Positions 9,443-17,981 are shown, counted from the first letter of the stretch. The stretch: 51,443 bases of DNA from Candidatus Saccharimonadota bacterium (GCA_017431105.1 JAFRLS010000042.1:1-51443), one strand, 5' to 3'. Translations and numbers: made by a program. The notes: generated by a model not told the origin, from the sequence alone.

Positions 9443-10009
9443 TCACTTTAGATCGAATATTTCCATTTCGCAATTTTTTAATAGTCGTAAATCATACATA
9501 CTACCAGATGCCGGCCGTCCATATACTACAGTATACACCGCCAGACCAAGCACACCATGCGAAAACACTAAAATATTTCCTGCGTCATATCTGGCTTTCA
9601 GTTCTTCAATAAAACTTCTCGCTCTATTCTCCATATGATCAAGAGTTTCCACTCCTAACCTTTCAGGCGAATCAGAACTATAGTCATAAAGTTCTATATA
9701 CTGTTCCCGAAGAATCCTCTCTCCAAACAATCCATCAAACTGTCGTTCCATCAGTCTGTCATCACATTTAAACTCGCAACCTTCCATACCGGCAGCTTTT
9801 AAGGCAATTTTGCAAGTACTTTTGGCTCGCTCATACGGCGAACAATAAATCGCTGCAAACTTCACGCCTAAATTTTTAATTAACACGCCAGCTTCCGCTG
9901 CCTGAACTTCACCTTTTTCTGTCAACTTAGCTCCCGAGTCATCATAAAAACTATAGCGCAGATTTGCTTCAGATTGTCCATGCCGCACAAAATACAACTT
10001 CAGTGACAT
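9443..10009 (-). CDS. Histidine phosphatase (phosphoglycerate mutase-like) family protein
   Basis: 188 aa with the branch-1 histidine phosphatase signature FVRHGQSEAN at about 7-16 (catalytic His), the YCSPYERAKST motif, and the distal FSHGVLG motif (second His). Substrate cannot be told; family members are mutases, sugar phosphatases or cobalamin-type phosphatases. It lies between the two halves of lepA and is built as an independent unit: TTGACT-17-TATAAT promoter, about 50-nt leader, extended SD GGGGGTGAG 5 nt before the ATG, and its own terminator. This differs from the leaderless lepA genes on both sides and suggests insertion. Confidence 0.88.
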   Translation of the reverse strand: MSLKLYFVRHGQSEANLRYSFYDDSGAKLTEKGEVQAAEAGVLIKNLGVKFAAIYCSPYERAKSTCKIALKAAGMEGCEFKCDDRLMERQFDGLFGERILREQYIELYDYSSDSPERLGVETLDHMENRARSFIEELKARYDAGNILVFSHGVLGLAVYTVVYGRPASGSMYDLRLLKNCEMEIFDLK

Positions 10010-10062
10010 ATTCTCACCCCCTTCAAAAAAATAATCTACTTTCTTTTTTAAGAACTATATAT

Positions 10063-10091
10063 ATTATATAATAGTACCCCTATCTAGTCAA
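10063..10091 (-). promoter_or_regulatory. Consensus promoter of the phosphatase gene
   Basis: TTGACT (10086-10091), 17-bp spacer, TATAAT (10063-10068), minus strand. The -35 hexamer forms the Leu-Thr codons near the end of the lepA GTPase fragment, so the end of that coding frame appears to come from the promoter segment. Confidence 0.7.
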
Positions 10092-10631
10092 TCTGCGCGG
10101 CGCTGGGCCTACTGCAACTATCTCATCCAATACTTTTTCCACATTTAACCCTGTTTTTGCCGACACTCCAATAATATCCTCACGTTTGCAACCCAGCAAA
10201 TTCATAATCTGCGCTGCCACACCCTCAACGTCCGCTGCTGGTAAATCTACTTTATTAATCACCGGGATAATCGTCAAATCTTGCTCCAACGCCAAGTACA
10301 CGTTCGCGAGCGTCTGTGCCTGAATCCCTTGCGTTGCATCCACTACTAACACCGCCGCCTCCACTGCTTGCAGGCTCCGTGAAACTTCGTACGAAAAATC
10401 TACGTGCCCCGGCGTATCAATCAGATTCAAAGTATAGCCTTTCCAATGCATCGTTACTGGCGTCAGTTTAATTGTGATACCTTTTTCACGTTCCAATTCC
10501 ATCGAATCGAGCAATTGGTCCTTCATTTCTCGCTTTTCAACCGTCCCCGTTAGCTCCATCATCCGATCCGCCAACGTAGACTTTCCATGATCAATATGCG
10601 CAATAATACAAAAATTTCGGATTTTTTCCAT
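10080..10631 (-). CDS. lepA: Elongation factor 4 (LepA), N-terminal GTPase domain as a separate gene
   Basis: 183 aa matching only the G domain of EF4: [19 protein letters not shown] (P-loop) at 1-19, switch I with [16 protein letters not shown] (G3), NKVD (G4) and GVSAKTG (G5). It stops at PAPRRLTR, at the linker where intact LepA continues into domain II. The remaining domains are encoded at 8169-9392. No frameshift remnant of domain II follows, so this is a clean split, not a decayed gene. TGG-TATAAT lies 8 nt before the ATG. Whether the halves assemble into a working factor cannot be told from sequence. Confidence 0.9.
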   Translation of the reverse strand: MEKIRNFCIIAHIDHGKSTLADRMMELTGTVEKREMKDQLLDSMELEREKGITIKLTPVTMHWKGYTLNLIDTPGHVDFSYEVSRSLQAVEAAVLVVDATQGIQAQTLANVYLALEQDLTIIPVINKVDLPAADVEGVAAQIMNLLGCKREDIIGVSAKTGLNVEKVLDEIVAVGPAPRRLTR

Positions 10632-10689
10632 ACCCCTACATTATACCACATCACCCCTTTAATCCCAATCTTAAATACTCCCATTATTC

Positions 10690-10718
10690 TTGACTAAAAT
10701 TACAATATATGATATAAT
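10690..10718 (+). promoter_or_regulatory. Consensus promoter of the 153-aa protein gene
   Basis: TTGACT (10690-10695), 17-bp spacer, TATAAT (10713-10718). The roughly 70-nt leader that follows has a TTTGCC-GGCG-GGCAAA hairpin just upstream of the AGGAGG ribosome-binding site. Confidence 0.75.
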
Positions 10719-10793
10719 AGAAAGGGAGTCCGGAGTTTATTCTCTTACGCTCCAAAAAATTTGCCGGCGGGCAAACGCAGGAGGTACAACCCT

Positions 10794-11255
10794 ATGTTGT
10801 ACAAGAACCTTTCAGTTAAGGAGCTTTACGCTTCAATCCCAGACGCCAAGATCATCGCTGATTTTTTTGAGATCGGCCTAGAAATCGGCAGCAGCCAATT
10901 GGCCGTTTCAGCTATGGAAGAGCTGATGTTCCGTGGCAACGCGGATATCATCATTGCCAAGCTAAACAAAAGTCAGCTTCGACCTGGCAATTCCCTCACT
11001 AGTATGATCGCCAGATCTCTGGTAGAGTACCGCGAAAATCCAATTCTCCATAAATATGGAAAGGCTCTTCTTCAAGGGCACGGAAATGAAGGTATTCTAA
11101 AATGGCTACACACGCCCAGAGAGGAGGACTTGTCTCTAAGCGAGAAATCACCGGGACAAGATAGAGTAAATGGTCAAAAACTCTCCGAGAATGAAGGGCT
11201 GGACGAAGCTATCATTGATGCTATCAATGAAGGTTTTGAGCCTCAGGGCTTCTAA
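10794..11255 (+). CDS. Cytoplasmic helical protein, unknown function
   Basis: 153 aa, no TM or signal, predicted mostly helical, with an acidic C-terminal third. No family recognised. The start at 10794 is set by a strong SD (AGGAGG, 8 nt upstream); the frame is open further up to 10761 but without a ribosome-binding site. It forms a self-contained unit with a TTGACT-17-TATAAT promoter, a structured leader and a bidirectional terminator shared with pnp. This SD-led organisation differs from the leaderless housekeeping genes around it. Confidence 0.75.
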   Translation: MLYKNLSVKELYASIPDAKIIADFFEIGLEIGSSQLAVSAMEELMFRGNADIIIAKLNKSQLRPGNSLTSMIARSLVEYRENPILHKYGKALLQGHGNEGILKWLHTPREEDLSLSEKSPGQDRVNGQKLSENEGLDEAIIDAINEGFEPQGF

Positions 11256-11262
11256 ACACCAA

Positions 11263-11290
11263 AAACCCCGTTTATTTCCAAACGGGGTTT
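11263..11290. terminator. Bidirectional terminator between the 153-aa gene and pnp
   Basis: Perfect 11-bp stem (11263-11273 with 11280-11290) of the form AAACCCCGTTT, with T-rich sequence after it on the plus strand and A/T-rich sequence on the other side, serving both converging genes. Confidence 0.85.
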
Positions 11291-11294
11291 CTTT

Positions 11295-13472
11295 TTATTT
11301 ATCTACGCCAATCATCGATAGCGACAACTTACCGTTATCAATCGCAACCAATCTCACACGTACTTTATCACCTACATGTAAAACTTCATCAACTTTCTTA
11401 AGCCTACGACCTTCTACAATTTGTGAAATGTGAAGCATGCCATCAATACCTGGCATAATATTCACAAATGCGCCAAAATCTTTAATTGTTACCACGGTAC
11501 CATTGTAAATTTTTCCAACTTCCGGCTCTTCAGTTAAGCTCTTAATCCACTCAACGGCCTTGGCAATTTTTTCCGGATCGTTGCCAGCAATTGTTACCAA
11601 ACCATCGTCTTCAATATTTACTTCTGCACCAGTTTCCGTGGTAATTTTATTAATCATTTCACCACCCTTACCAATCACGGCGCCGATTTTATCAGGATTA
11701 ATCATTAATTTCTCAATTCGTGGAGCATATTTTGAAATCTCTGCACGTGGTTTATCAATCACTTCCATAATATGATTCAAAATAAACATTCTACCATCAT
11801 GTGATTGCTTCAAAGCCTTCTCCATAATTTCTACCGGCAAACCATGCACCTTCATATCCATTTGTAAAGCTGTAATACCTTCTGTTGTACCAGTTACTTT
11901 AAAATCCATATCACCCGCAAAATCTTCTGCATCCATCAAATCGGTCAAGACATACGCCTTATCGATATCCGATGCCTCAATCGGCTGACCCTTAGGCACG
12001 TCTACCATGAGTCCCATCGCTACACCAGATACTGGACGTTTCAGAGGCACACCCGCATCCATCAAAGCCATACAAGACGAACATGTTGCCGCCATCGAGG
12101 TCGAACCATTTTGCGACATAATTTCGGTCACCGAACGAATTGCATAAGGGAATTCCTCTTCCGATGGAAGCACAGGTAGCAATGCTCGCTCTGCCAAATA
12201 TCCATGGCCAATTTCACGACGCCCTGGCGAACCAATGCGGCCCGGCTCACCCACCGTATAAGATGGGGCATTGTAATGATGCATATAACGACGCTTGCCG
12301 TCCGTCACTTCCATTGTGTCAACTTCTTGCGCATAAGACAAAGGCGCCAATGTCACAATATTCATTGCCTGTGTCACACCGCGTGTAAAGAGGGAAGAAC
12401 CATGTGTACGTGGCAAAATCCCAACTTGTGAACTAAGTGGTCTCACCTCATCTAATTTCCTACCATCCGGTCTTATGCCTTCCTCCAAAATTCCCCGCCT
12501 CACCTCTTTGTGTACAGCCAACTCAAATGCCTGATCATATACGTCACGCAAATTCTCGTCATACCACGCCACCTTCTCATTATCCGTTTCACCTTCGCCA
12601 TGAAGAAGTGCCATTTCGTCATGCATTGCATATTTAATATCATCTAAAATGTGCGCACGTTCCATTACATTACCACGAACTTTTGAACCAAACTTTCCAT
12701 CAGTCCATTTTGCCACCTCTTCCATCACGGCATCATCCGGTAAAACTAATTCATACTCCTGTTCTGGTGCTGCTACCTGCTTCGAAAGCTCTCTCTGAAG
12801 ATCTAGTACTAGTTGTACATTTGAAACTGCCCAATGCATCGCCTCAATAATCGTATCTTCTGGTACTTCTTTTGCACCAGCTTCTACCATCATCACTTTG
12901 CCATCTTTACATGCTACCACCAAATCTAGCGGGGAAATATCACGTTCTTCAGCATTAAGGAAACCTTTAAACTCTCCACCAATCCTACCGATTCTAATTC
13001 CAGCCACTGGTCCATCAAATGGCACGCCAGCATTCATAAGCGCAGCAGATGCCGCAATCATTGCAACACAGTCCGGCCTAAATTCTGGGTCCATTGATAA
13101 TACCGTACATACTACCTGCACCTCTTGACGATAACCTTTTGGAAACAGTGGACGAATTGGTCGATCAATCAAGCGTCCAACCAAAACCGCTTCATCTGCT
13201 GGTTTACCTTCGCGCTTAATAAATTTCGAACCACTAATTTTCCCTGCCGCATAGAACTTTTCTTCATAGTCAATCGAGAGCGGGAAGAAATCTTGCACCA
13301 CCGATTTCGTACCTACCACCACCGAACCAAGCACTACGGTATCACCATAAGTGACCAAAACCGAAGAAGTCGTCCTAAACCCTACACGATTTACTTCGAG
13401 CGTCAATTTTCGCCCCAGCCAATCAGTGGAGACTTGGACAGTCTTCTTGCCATTAGGATTAATAATATCCAT
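11295..13472 (-). CDS. pnp: Polyribonucleotide nucleotidyltransferase (PNPase)
   Basis: 725 aa, full length. Phosphorolytic 3'-5' exoribonuclease of mRNA decay. Two RNase PH-like domains with a helical linker come first (about 1-560), then a KH domain (about 580-640, with IGAVIGKGGEMI) and an S1 domain (about 650-722, with GFGAFV-type DFGAFVNI). The start is ATG at 13472 with SD AAAGGA six bases upstream. The leader is about 75 nt long and holds imperfect repeats around GGCAGATA, which may fold into the kind of leader hairpin used for PNPase autoregulation in other bacteria; that is inference. The promoter overlaps a divergent one. Confidence 0.97.
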   Translation of the reverse strand: MDIINPNGKKTVQVSTDWLGRKLTLEVNRVGFRTTSSVLVTYGDTVVLGSVVVGTKSVVQDFFPLSIDYEEKFYAAGKISGSKFIKREGKPADEAVLVGRLIDRPIRPLFPKGYRQEVQVVCTVLSMDPEFRPDCVAMIAASAALMNAGVPFDGPVAGIRIGRIGGEFKGFLNAEERDISPLDLVVACKDGKVMMVEAGAKEVPEDTIIEAMHWAVSNVQLVLDLQRELSKQVAAPEQEYELVLPDDAVMEEVAKWTDGKFGSKVRGNVMERAHILDDIKYAMHDEMALLHGEGETDNEKVAWYDENLRDVYDQAFELAVHKEVRRGILEEGIRPDGRKLDEVRPLSSQVGILPRTHGSSLFTRGVTQAMNIVTLAPLSYAQEVDTMEVTDGKRRYMHHYNAPSYTVGEPGRIGSPGRREIGHGYLAERALLPVLPSEEEFPYAIRSVTEIMSQNGSTSMAATCSSCMALMDAGVPLKRPVSGVAMGLMVDVPKGQPIEASDIDKAYVLTDLMDAEDFAGDMDFKVTGTTEGITALQMDMKVHGLPVEIMEKALKQSHDGRMFILNHIMEVIDKPRAEISKYAPRIEKLMINPDKIGAVIGKGGEMINKITTETGAEVNIEDDGLVTIAGNDPEKIAKAVEWIKSLTEEPEVGKIYNGTVVTIKDFGAFVNIMPGIDGMLHISQIVEGRRLKKVDEVLHVGDKVRVRLVAIDNGKLSLSMIGVDK

Positions 13473-13552
13473 AAAAAATCCTTTCTCGGGAAAACATCAG
13501 ATATCTGCCCCCAGCAAGTATCTGCCGTCTTCCCTTTGTTAATGTCTTATTA

Positions 13553-13581
13553 ATTGTATCACGAATTGACTTTTTTGCCAA
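13553..13581 (-). promoter_or_regulatory. pnp promoter
   Basis: Minus strand TTGGCA (13576-13581), 17-bp spacer, TACAAT (13553-13558). It physically overlaps the plus-strand promoter at 13566-13594. Confidence 0.65.
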
Positions 13582-13594
13582 TCTGTGCTATAAT
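13566..13594 (+). promoter_or_regulatory. Promoter of the 178-aa protein gene, overlapping the pnp promoter
   Basis: TTGACT (13566-13571), 17-bp spacer, extended -10 TGC-TATAAT (13589-13594). The two polymerases could not bind together, so pnp and this gene may be reciprocally expressed. Confidence 0.7.
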
Positions 13595-13639
13595 TATAGA
13601 TGAAGTTGTGCCAAAAAATAAAAAAGGGGGGGATGATTT

Positions 13640-14176
13640 ATGGAAACCAAAGACATCAGCTTCGAAGAAGAGTTATACGAAGGCGTAGGGGGAGCTCTAA
13701 TCATTAACAATTTAGTAGCACCCTACATATACTACGACCCGATCGCAAGGATTATTGTATCCTGGCGCAGAAGAATCCGCGAAAAATACGACATCAACGC
13801 CGCCGCATATGCCCTTTATAATGGGCTTGAACAGAGAATCATCGTAAAATTCTGTCTGGAACATTCATGGGCAGAAAAGAAAGGCGAAGACCCCAGAATT
13901 TATGCCGCTCGGTATAACGATACTTTTCAGAAACAAATGCAAGACCTGGAAGACATACTGATTGCATTTGTAGATGATGAAGAAAACGGACTCGGTGCCT
14001 ACAAAAAACTTTACGAAAAATGCTTCGCGAACAAGGTCAGTCCTTCAGCGCAAGAAGATTTAGACGATCTTCTGAATGCCTTCTTACTTTCTATCGGCGC
14101 AAGAACACCCAAGGAGCAAAAAAGAACTTTAAAAAACCGCGCCAAAGCCAAAGAACAGGCTACAACCGCACATTAA
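13640..14176 (+). CDS. Cytoplasmic helical protein, unknown function
   Basis: 178 aa, no TM, rich in charged and aromatic residues and predicted helical; a basic C-terminal tail (about 158-175) might bind nucleic acid, but no family is recognised. The ATG follows a G-rich SD (GGGGGGGATGA). It is a stand-alone unit with a TTGACT-17-TATAAT promoter and terminator, inserted between pnp and rpsO on the opposite strand. rpsO-pnp are neighbours in many bacteria, so this unit may have been added between them. Confidence 0.75.
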   Translation: METKDISFEEELYEGVGGALIINNLVAPYIYYDPIARIIVSWRRRIREKYDINAAAYALYNGLEQRIIVKFCLEHSWAEKKGEDPRIYAARYNDTFQKQMQDLEDILIAFVDDEENGLGAYKKLYEKCFANKVSPSAQEDLDDLLNAFLLSIGARTPKEQKRTLKNRAKAKEQATTAH

Positions 14177-14184
14177 CCAAAAAA

Positions 14185-14206
14185 CCACCCTTCGGGGTGG
14201 TTTTTT
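14185..14206. terminator. Bidirectional terminator
   Basis: CCACCC-TTCG-GGGTGG stem flanked by A6 and T6, with a stable UUCG tetraloop. It serves the 178-aa gene (+) and rpsO (-), which ends at 14208. Confidence 0.9.
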
Positions 14207-14207
14207 C

Positions 14208-14474
14208 TTATTTTCTTAGACCTAGCTTCGCCACAGTCTTTTTGTAAAGCTCAAAATCGGTTGTTTCGAGGTATTTTAGCAATTTCTTACGTTTCCCCAC
14301 CATCTGCATCAAACCTCTTTTAGCCATAAAGTCATGTTTATTATTCTTCACATGCTCAGTCACTTCTTTGATGCGCTCTGTGAGAATAGCCACTTGAACT
14401 TCAGGAGAACCGACGTCGTTCTTATTACGAGCGACCTTGGCAATAGCTTTATCCTTATTCTCTTTTGTTATCAT
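14208..14474 (-). CDS. rpsO: 30S ribosomal protein uS15
   Basis: 88 aa, the normal length, with the S15 pattern from the N-terminal helix through GSPEVQVAILTERI and HMKNNKHD-like region to the C-terminal YLETTDFELYKK stretch. It binds the 16S rRNA central domain early in 30S assembly. TGA-TATAAT (14481-14486) lies exactly 6 nt before the ATG and there is no SD, so even a ribosomal protein gene here appears leaderless. It is divergent from truB, with only 35 nt between the two start codons. Confidence 0.96.
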   Translation of the reverse strand: MITKENKDKAIAKVARNKNDVGSPEVQVAILTERIKEVTEHVKNNKHDFMAKRGLMQMVGKRKKLLKYLETTDFELYKKTVAKLGLRK

Positions 14475-14509
14475 TGCCCCATTATATCACATCTGTTATA
14501 ATAACGCAA

Positions 14510-15220
14510 ATGGAAGATCAGATTATTCTTATTGACAAACCAACTGGCATATCTAGCTTTGGTGTTGTAGCGAAAGTTCGTCGGCAATTACGCGATGAAT
14601 TTACTCACAAAGTCAAAGTTGGCCACACCGGCACTTTAGATCCCTTCGCTACCGGTCTTCTCATTTTACTTTCTGGTAAAATGACTAAAAAATCCAATGA
14701 ATTTCTAAAACTGGATAAAGTTTACGAAGCCACCTTGAGGCTCGGTTACACTTCCACTACTGGTGACCCTGAAGGGGAGATTCAACCTTATCCCAATTCA
14801 GGGGATTCCGGAAGCTGCTGCCGAGGATTAGCGCCCGAGCCCCGTGAAGACGGGCGCGAGGGACGCGACCCCGAATGGGACAAGGTTGAATCTACCCTCA
14901 AGTCGTTCATTGGTGAGATTGAGCAAACTCCACCAAAATTCAGCGCCATCAAAATCAACGGCGAACGCGCCTATAAACTCGCTCGCAAAAACCAAGATTT
15001 CGAAATTCCCTCCCGCAAAATCACTATCTATAGCATAGAAATACTAGAATACAACTACCCCGAACTCAAAATCCGCTGTCACGTCTCTTCCGGCACTTAC
15101 ATCCGCACTTTAGCCGAAGACATCGGCAAAGCACTAGATACCGGCGCCTATCTCATCGCACTTCGCCGCACTAAAATCGGCAATTTCGATATCAAAAACG
15201 CCACTAAACTTGTGCTATAA
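14510..15220 (+). CDS. truB: tRNA pseudouridine(55) synthase TruB with in-frame palindromic insert
   Basis: 236 aa. Makes pseudouridine 55 in the T-loop of tRNAs. Catalytic motif VGHTGTLDPFATG (Asp about 48) is intact, as are the TSTTGDPEGEI, GEIEQTPPKFSAIKINGERAY and SSGTYIRTLAEDIG motifs. Between GDPEGEI and the ESTLKSF helix there are about 20 extra residues (about 95-125, with SCCRGLAPEPRE), encoded by a GC-rich palindrome. The C-terminal PUA domain is absent. Start at 14510: TGT-TATAAT 7 nt upstream, no SD. The frame extends to 14465 but that part overlaps the rpsO promoter. Confidence 0.93.
   Translation: MEDQIILIDKPTGISSFGVVAKVRRQLRDEFTHKVKVGHTGTLDPFATGLLILLSGKMTKKSNEFLKLDKVYEATLRLGYTSTTGDPEGEIQPYPNSGDSGSCCRGLAPEPREDGREGRDPEWDKVESTLKSFIGEIEQTPPKFSAIKINGERAYKLARKNQDFEIPSRKITIYSIEILEYNYPELKIRCHVSSGTYIRTLAEDIGKALDTGAYLIALRRTKIGNFDIKNATKLVL
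14770..14901. repeat. GC-rich palindromic element in frame within truB
   Basis: Outer arms about 14778-14804 and 14869-14892 are near-perfect reverse complements (one substitution-type and few indel differences), and pairing continues weakly outwards. A second hairpin inside pairs GCGCCCG (14831-14837) with CGGGCGC (14850-14856). The reading frame stays open through it. Base composition is much more GC-rich than the rest of the gene. Confidence 0.75.
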
Positions 15221-15221
15221 T
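15216..15221 (+). promoter_or_regulatory. -10 box containing the truB stop codon
   Basis: Extended -10 TGC-TATAAT. The TAA stop of truB (15218-15220) lies inside it, and the ATG of the next gene follows after 6 nt. Confidence 0.65.
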
Positions 15222-15227
15222 ATACGT

Positions 15228-15836
15228 ATGTTAGTTAATAGTGATAAACTCATTAATACGCCAATTCTTAGTATGCAAACCACTAGTAGTATCGGTAATG
15301 TCTCTTCTGCTATTATTAACCCAGATAATTTCAAGATTGTTGCTTTCTATCTCTCTGGCGGCATCATTGATAAATCCGCCAACATCCTCGCGACCTCTTC
15401 CATCCGTGAATACTCTCACTACGGCATTGTAGTCGACTCCATTGACGAAGTTGTCGGGAAAGATGATGTAGTCAAGATAAGCAAAATCATCGATCTTCAT
15501 TTCGGTCTCACTGGTCTTAAAGTCGAAACCAAAAAAGGATCCAAACTCGGCAAAGTTTCAGGCTTCACCTTTACTAGTGACGATTTCACAATTCAACAGA
15601 TTATCGTTAAGCGTCCACTCATCAAAAGCTTCACTGATTCAGAATTAGTAATTCACCGCAACGAAATCGTCGAAGTTGATGATTACAAAATTATTGTTAA
15701 AGACGAAGAAAAAACCATCAAGCAAAAATCCATGAATGAAGATTTTGTCCCCAACTTCGTTAATCCTTTCCGTAAGACTGAACAAGATTTTGTACCAACT
15801 CATACGAAAACCCCTGCCGACAAAGATATTGAGTAA
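15228..15836 (+). CDS. PRC-barrel domain protein
   Basis: 202 aa. Two PRC-barrel-like units (about 1-80 and 85-155) with the patterns KIVAFYLSGG and VIHRNEIVEVDDYKI; such domains occur in RimM and in photosynthetic and RNA-processing proteins, so function is open. The C-terminal tail (about 165-202) is charged and probably disordered. The frame extends to 15210, but the leaderless -10/ATG spacing sets 15228. Its last 77 bp overlap the convergent recX gene, so both proteins share antisense coding DNA. Confidence 0.8.
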   Translation: MLVNSDKLINTPILSMQTTSSIGNVSSAIINPDNFKIVAFYLSGGIIDKSANILATSSIREYSHYGIVVDSIDEVVGKDDVVKISKIIDLHFGLTGLKVETKKGSKLGKVSGFTFTSDDFTIQQIIVKRPLIKSFTDSELVIHRNEIVEVDDYKIIVKDEEKTIKQKSMNEDFVPNFVNPFRKTEQDFVPTHTKTPADKDIE

Positions 15837-16422
15837 GTTTTTCATCATCATATCTAGCACGTTTTTTTGCAATTATTTTTAAAATCTCATCTTCGTCGTT
15901 ACGCACAGAGTCGCTCAAAACTTTTTCGATAATTTCCTTCTTAATTCCCTTTTTCATGAGTTCCATTTTTAATCGTCGCGCCGAAATCCCTTTCTTTACG
16001 AACCGGTTTTCTACATAATAATCTGCAAATTTTTTATCATCTAAATACTTTTTGTCTTTCAATTTTTCTATTATTTTATATATATAATCTTTATCTAATT
16101 TTTTCTCATATACTTTTTTGTATAAATAATCGTTAGTTTCTTTTTCTGACCTCGGCCTCACCAACACCCACTCTAACGTCCTTTGGTATAATTTCCCAAA
16201 TTCCGACAGTTTTTTATATTCCGCCAACTCGTCCTTAGTTATACCTGTGCCAACCTTTAATTTCAAATCTACTAGCTGCGCCACATCCAACGAAAAACTA
16301 TATTTTTTATTCACAAAAACATTTACGCGATTTTCGTTTTTTACCGCCTGCCGAATATCTGTGATCTTTAGTGTCTCATCAGAATCGTTAGACGCCTCAT
16401 CGTTTAATTTATAAATCTCCAT
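15760..16422 (-). CDS. recX: Regulatory protein RecX
   Basis: 220 aa, matching RecX, which modulates RecA filaments: the three-helix repeat modules are seen as RPRSEKETNDYL, LKDKKYLDDKKFADYYVENR and the KGISARRLKMELMKKGI segment. It ends the recA-nudix-recX unit. The start at 16422 lies within the end of the nudix gene (14-bp overlap), with no SD, so translation is probably coupled; a TTG at 16452 is an alternative. The 3' end overlaps the convergent PRC-barrel gene by 77 bp. Confidence 0.88.
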   Translation of the reverse strand: MEIYKLNDEASNDSDETLKITDIRQAVKNENRVNVFVNKKYSFSLDVAQLVDLKLKVGTGITKDELAEYKKLSEFGKLYQRTLEWVLVRPRSEKETNDYLYKKVYEKKLDKDYIYKIIEKLKDKKYLDDKKFADYYVENRFVKKGISARRLKMELMKKGIKKEIIEKVLSDSVRNDEDEILKIIAKKRARYDDEKLTQYLCRQGFSYELVQNLVQSYGKD

Positions 16423-16963
16423 ACTGCGAAGACCATTGTTTGATACATTCAAAAGTTATATTATCCTTTTTTAATGGAGCTTTTGCACATTCTAATCGAA
16501 ACTCATCAAGTTTATCAAGTGGCACCCACTTCACTTCCGAAACTTCTTCGTCATCAAAATGAAAATTTTCTTCTTTCCCAGTAAAATCCACCAAATAAAC
16601 CCAAGCGAAACGGTCTTTACTAAACGGGCGCATCGTTACAAAATGCAAGTCTTCAGCTGAAACTTCTACACCAATTTCTTCATGTGTCTCTCGTATAGCC
16701 GCCTCAACCGCTGATTCACCTAAATTTATGTGCCCGCCCGCCGAAAAATCATAATCTCCCGGATAACGATCAATTTTATCTGACCTTTTCTGCCATAAAA
16801 ATTCTAAACCATTTTCTGTATGACGATACAAAAATACTATAGCTATACCCACTATCACATTAGATCCAGTTTCTTCTGGTTCATTTAAAAAAGCATCCCA
16901 ACCCTCGCCAATTATCGATTCACCATTCGGATAATAAGTTTGCCAAATTTCGTCTTTATGCAT
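16409..16963 (-). CDS. NUDIX hydrolase
   Basis: 184 aa with a Nudix box starting [21 protein letters not shown] and continuing IGV (consensus GX5EX7REUXEEXGU), at about 96-119. The preceding [14 protein letters not shown] fits the IDI/Nudix group that includes isopentenyl-diphosphate isomerase-like and YfcD-like enzymes. Substrate unknown; candidates are damaged nucleotides or a prenyl diphosphate. Its ATG overlaps the recA stop by 8 bp and recX overlaps its end, so it is translationally locked into the recA operon. That context favours nucleotide-pool cleaning, by inference. Confidence 0.87.
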   Translation of the reverse strand: MHKDEIWQTYYPNGESIIGEGWDAFLNEPEETGSNVIVGIAIVFLYRHTENGLEFLWQKRSDKIDRYPGDYDFSAGGHINLGESAVEAAIRETHEEIGVEVSAEDLHFVTMRPFSKDRFAWVYLVDFTGKEENFHFDDEEVSEVKWVPLDKLDEFRLECAKAPLKKDNITFECIKQWSSQYGDL

Positions 16964-17981
16964 CTTCTACTGTAGCCCTTTCACGCACCTGTTTTTCAAT
17001 TTCTGCCATCAGCTCTGGCTTCTCACGGAATAATTTCTTCACTGCTTCACGCCCTTGCCCCAAAGTTTCACCATTATACTTAAAAAATGCGCCCGCCTTG
17101 TCAATCACACCATATTGCACACCAAGATCCAACACGTCACCAGACTTTGAGATGCCTTCGTTATACATAATATCGAATTCTGCCGTGCGGAAAGGTGCTG
17201 CAATCTTGTTTTTTACTACTTTAATCTTAGTACGATTACCCGCAATATTATCGCCTTCCTTAATTTGTCCAATTCTACGAATATCAATTCTTACCGACGC
17301 ATAAAACTTCAACGCATTCCCGCCAGTCGTAGTCTCTGGATTGCCAAACATTACGCCAATCTTCATACGAATCTGGTTAATAAATATCACTGTCGCACGA
17401 GATTTGCTGATAATACCGGTAAGTTTACGCATTGCCTGTGACATTAGTCTCGCTTGCAAACCCATTTGCGCTTCACCCATATCACCATCAATTTCAGCCT
17501 GTGGTACCAACGCCGCCACTGAATCTACGACGATCAAGTCTACTGCATTCGAACGCACCAAAGTTTCACATATTTCCAAAGCCTGTTCACCATTATCCGG
17601 CTGCGAAATCAGCAAATTCGCCGTATCTACACCAATTTTCTTTGCATAAGCTGGGTCCAAAGCATGCTCTGCATCAATAAATGCTGCTTGCCCGCCTTGT
17701 TTTTGTATCTCGGCAATTGCATGCAAAGCCAGAGTCGTTTTACCAGAAGATTCCGGACCATAAATTTCAATTATCCTACCCTTCGGGTAACCACCACCTA
17801 AAGCCAAATCAAGCGACAAAGATCCAGAAGGCAAAAGCTCCACATCCATCTTCGGCGTCTCACCAAGCTTCATAATCGAACCATCACCAAATTGTTTAGT
17901 AATTTGTGCGATCGCAAGCTTCAACGCTTCACTTTTTCCGTCATTGTTGGTTTTTTCTTCCACCACATCCTTTTTTGCCAT
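16956..17981 (-). CDS. recA: Recombinase RecA
   Basis: 341 aa. Walker [10 protein letters not shown] at about 74-82, Walker [11 protein letters not shown], the L2 loop region with [21 protein letters not shown] and the conserved [12 protein letters not shown] segment are all present. Forms ATP-dependent filaments for recombination and the SOS response. First gene of recA-nudix-recX. TATAAT lies about 25 nt upstream and a weak SD (GAAAGG) precedes the ATG. No clear LexA box was seen in the 320-bp upstream region. Confidence 0.98.
   Translation of the reverse strand: MAKKDVVEEKTNNDGKSEALKLAIAQITKQFGDGSIMKLGETPKMDVELLPSGSLSLDLALGGGYPKGRIIEIYGPESSGKTTLALHAIAEIQKQGGQAAFIDAEHALDPAYAKKIGVDTANLLISQPDNGEQALEICETLVRSNAVDLIVVDSVAALVPQAEIDGDMGEAQMGLQARLMSQAMRKLTGIISKSRATVIFINQIRMKIGVMFGNPETTTGGNALKFYASVRIDIRRIGQIKEGDNIAGNRTKIKVVKNKIAAPFRTAEFDIMYNEGISKSGDVLDLGVQYGVIDKAGAFFKYNGETLGQGREAVKKLFREKPELMAEIEKQVRERATVEDA

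Noticed and set aside
9393-10095. Insertion sequence or intein as the cause of the lepA split
   Set aside because: No transposase, no terminal inverted repeats or target duplication seen, and no intein or splicing motifs at the break.
8169-10631. lepA as a frameshifted pseudogene or assembly error
   Set aside because: The break is at a domain boundary, 690 bp apart, with an intact gene, promoter and terminator between the halves; no simple base error explains it. An assembly chimera cannot be fully excluded without reads.
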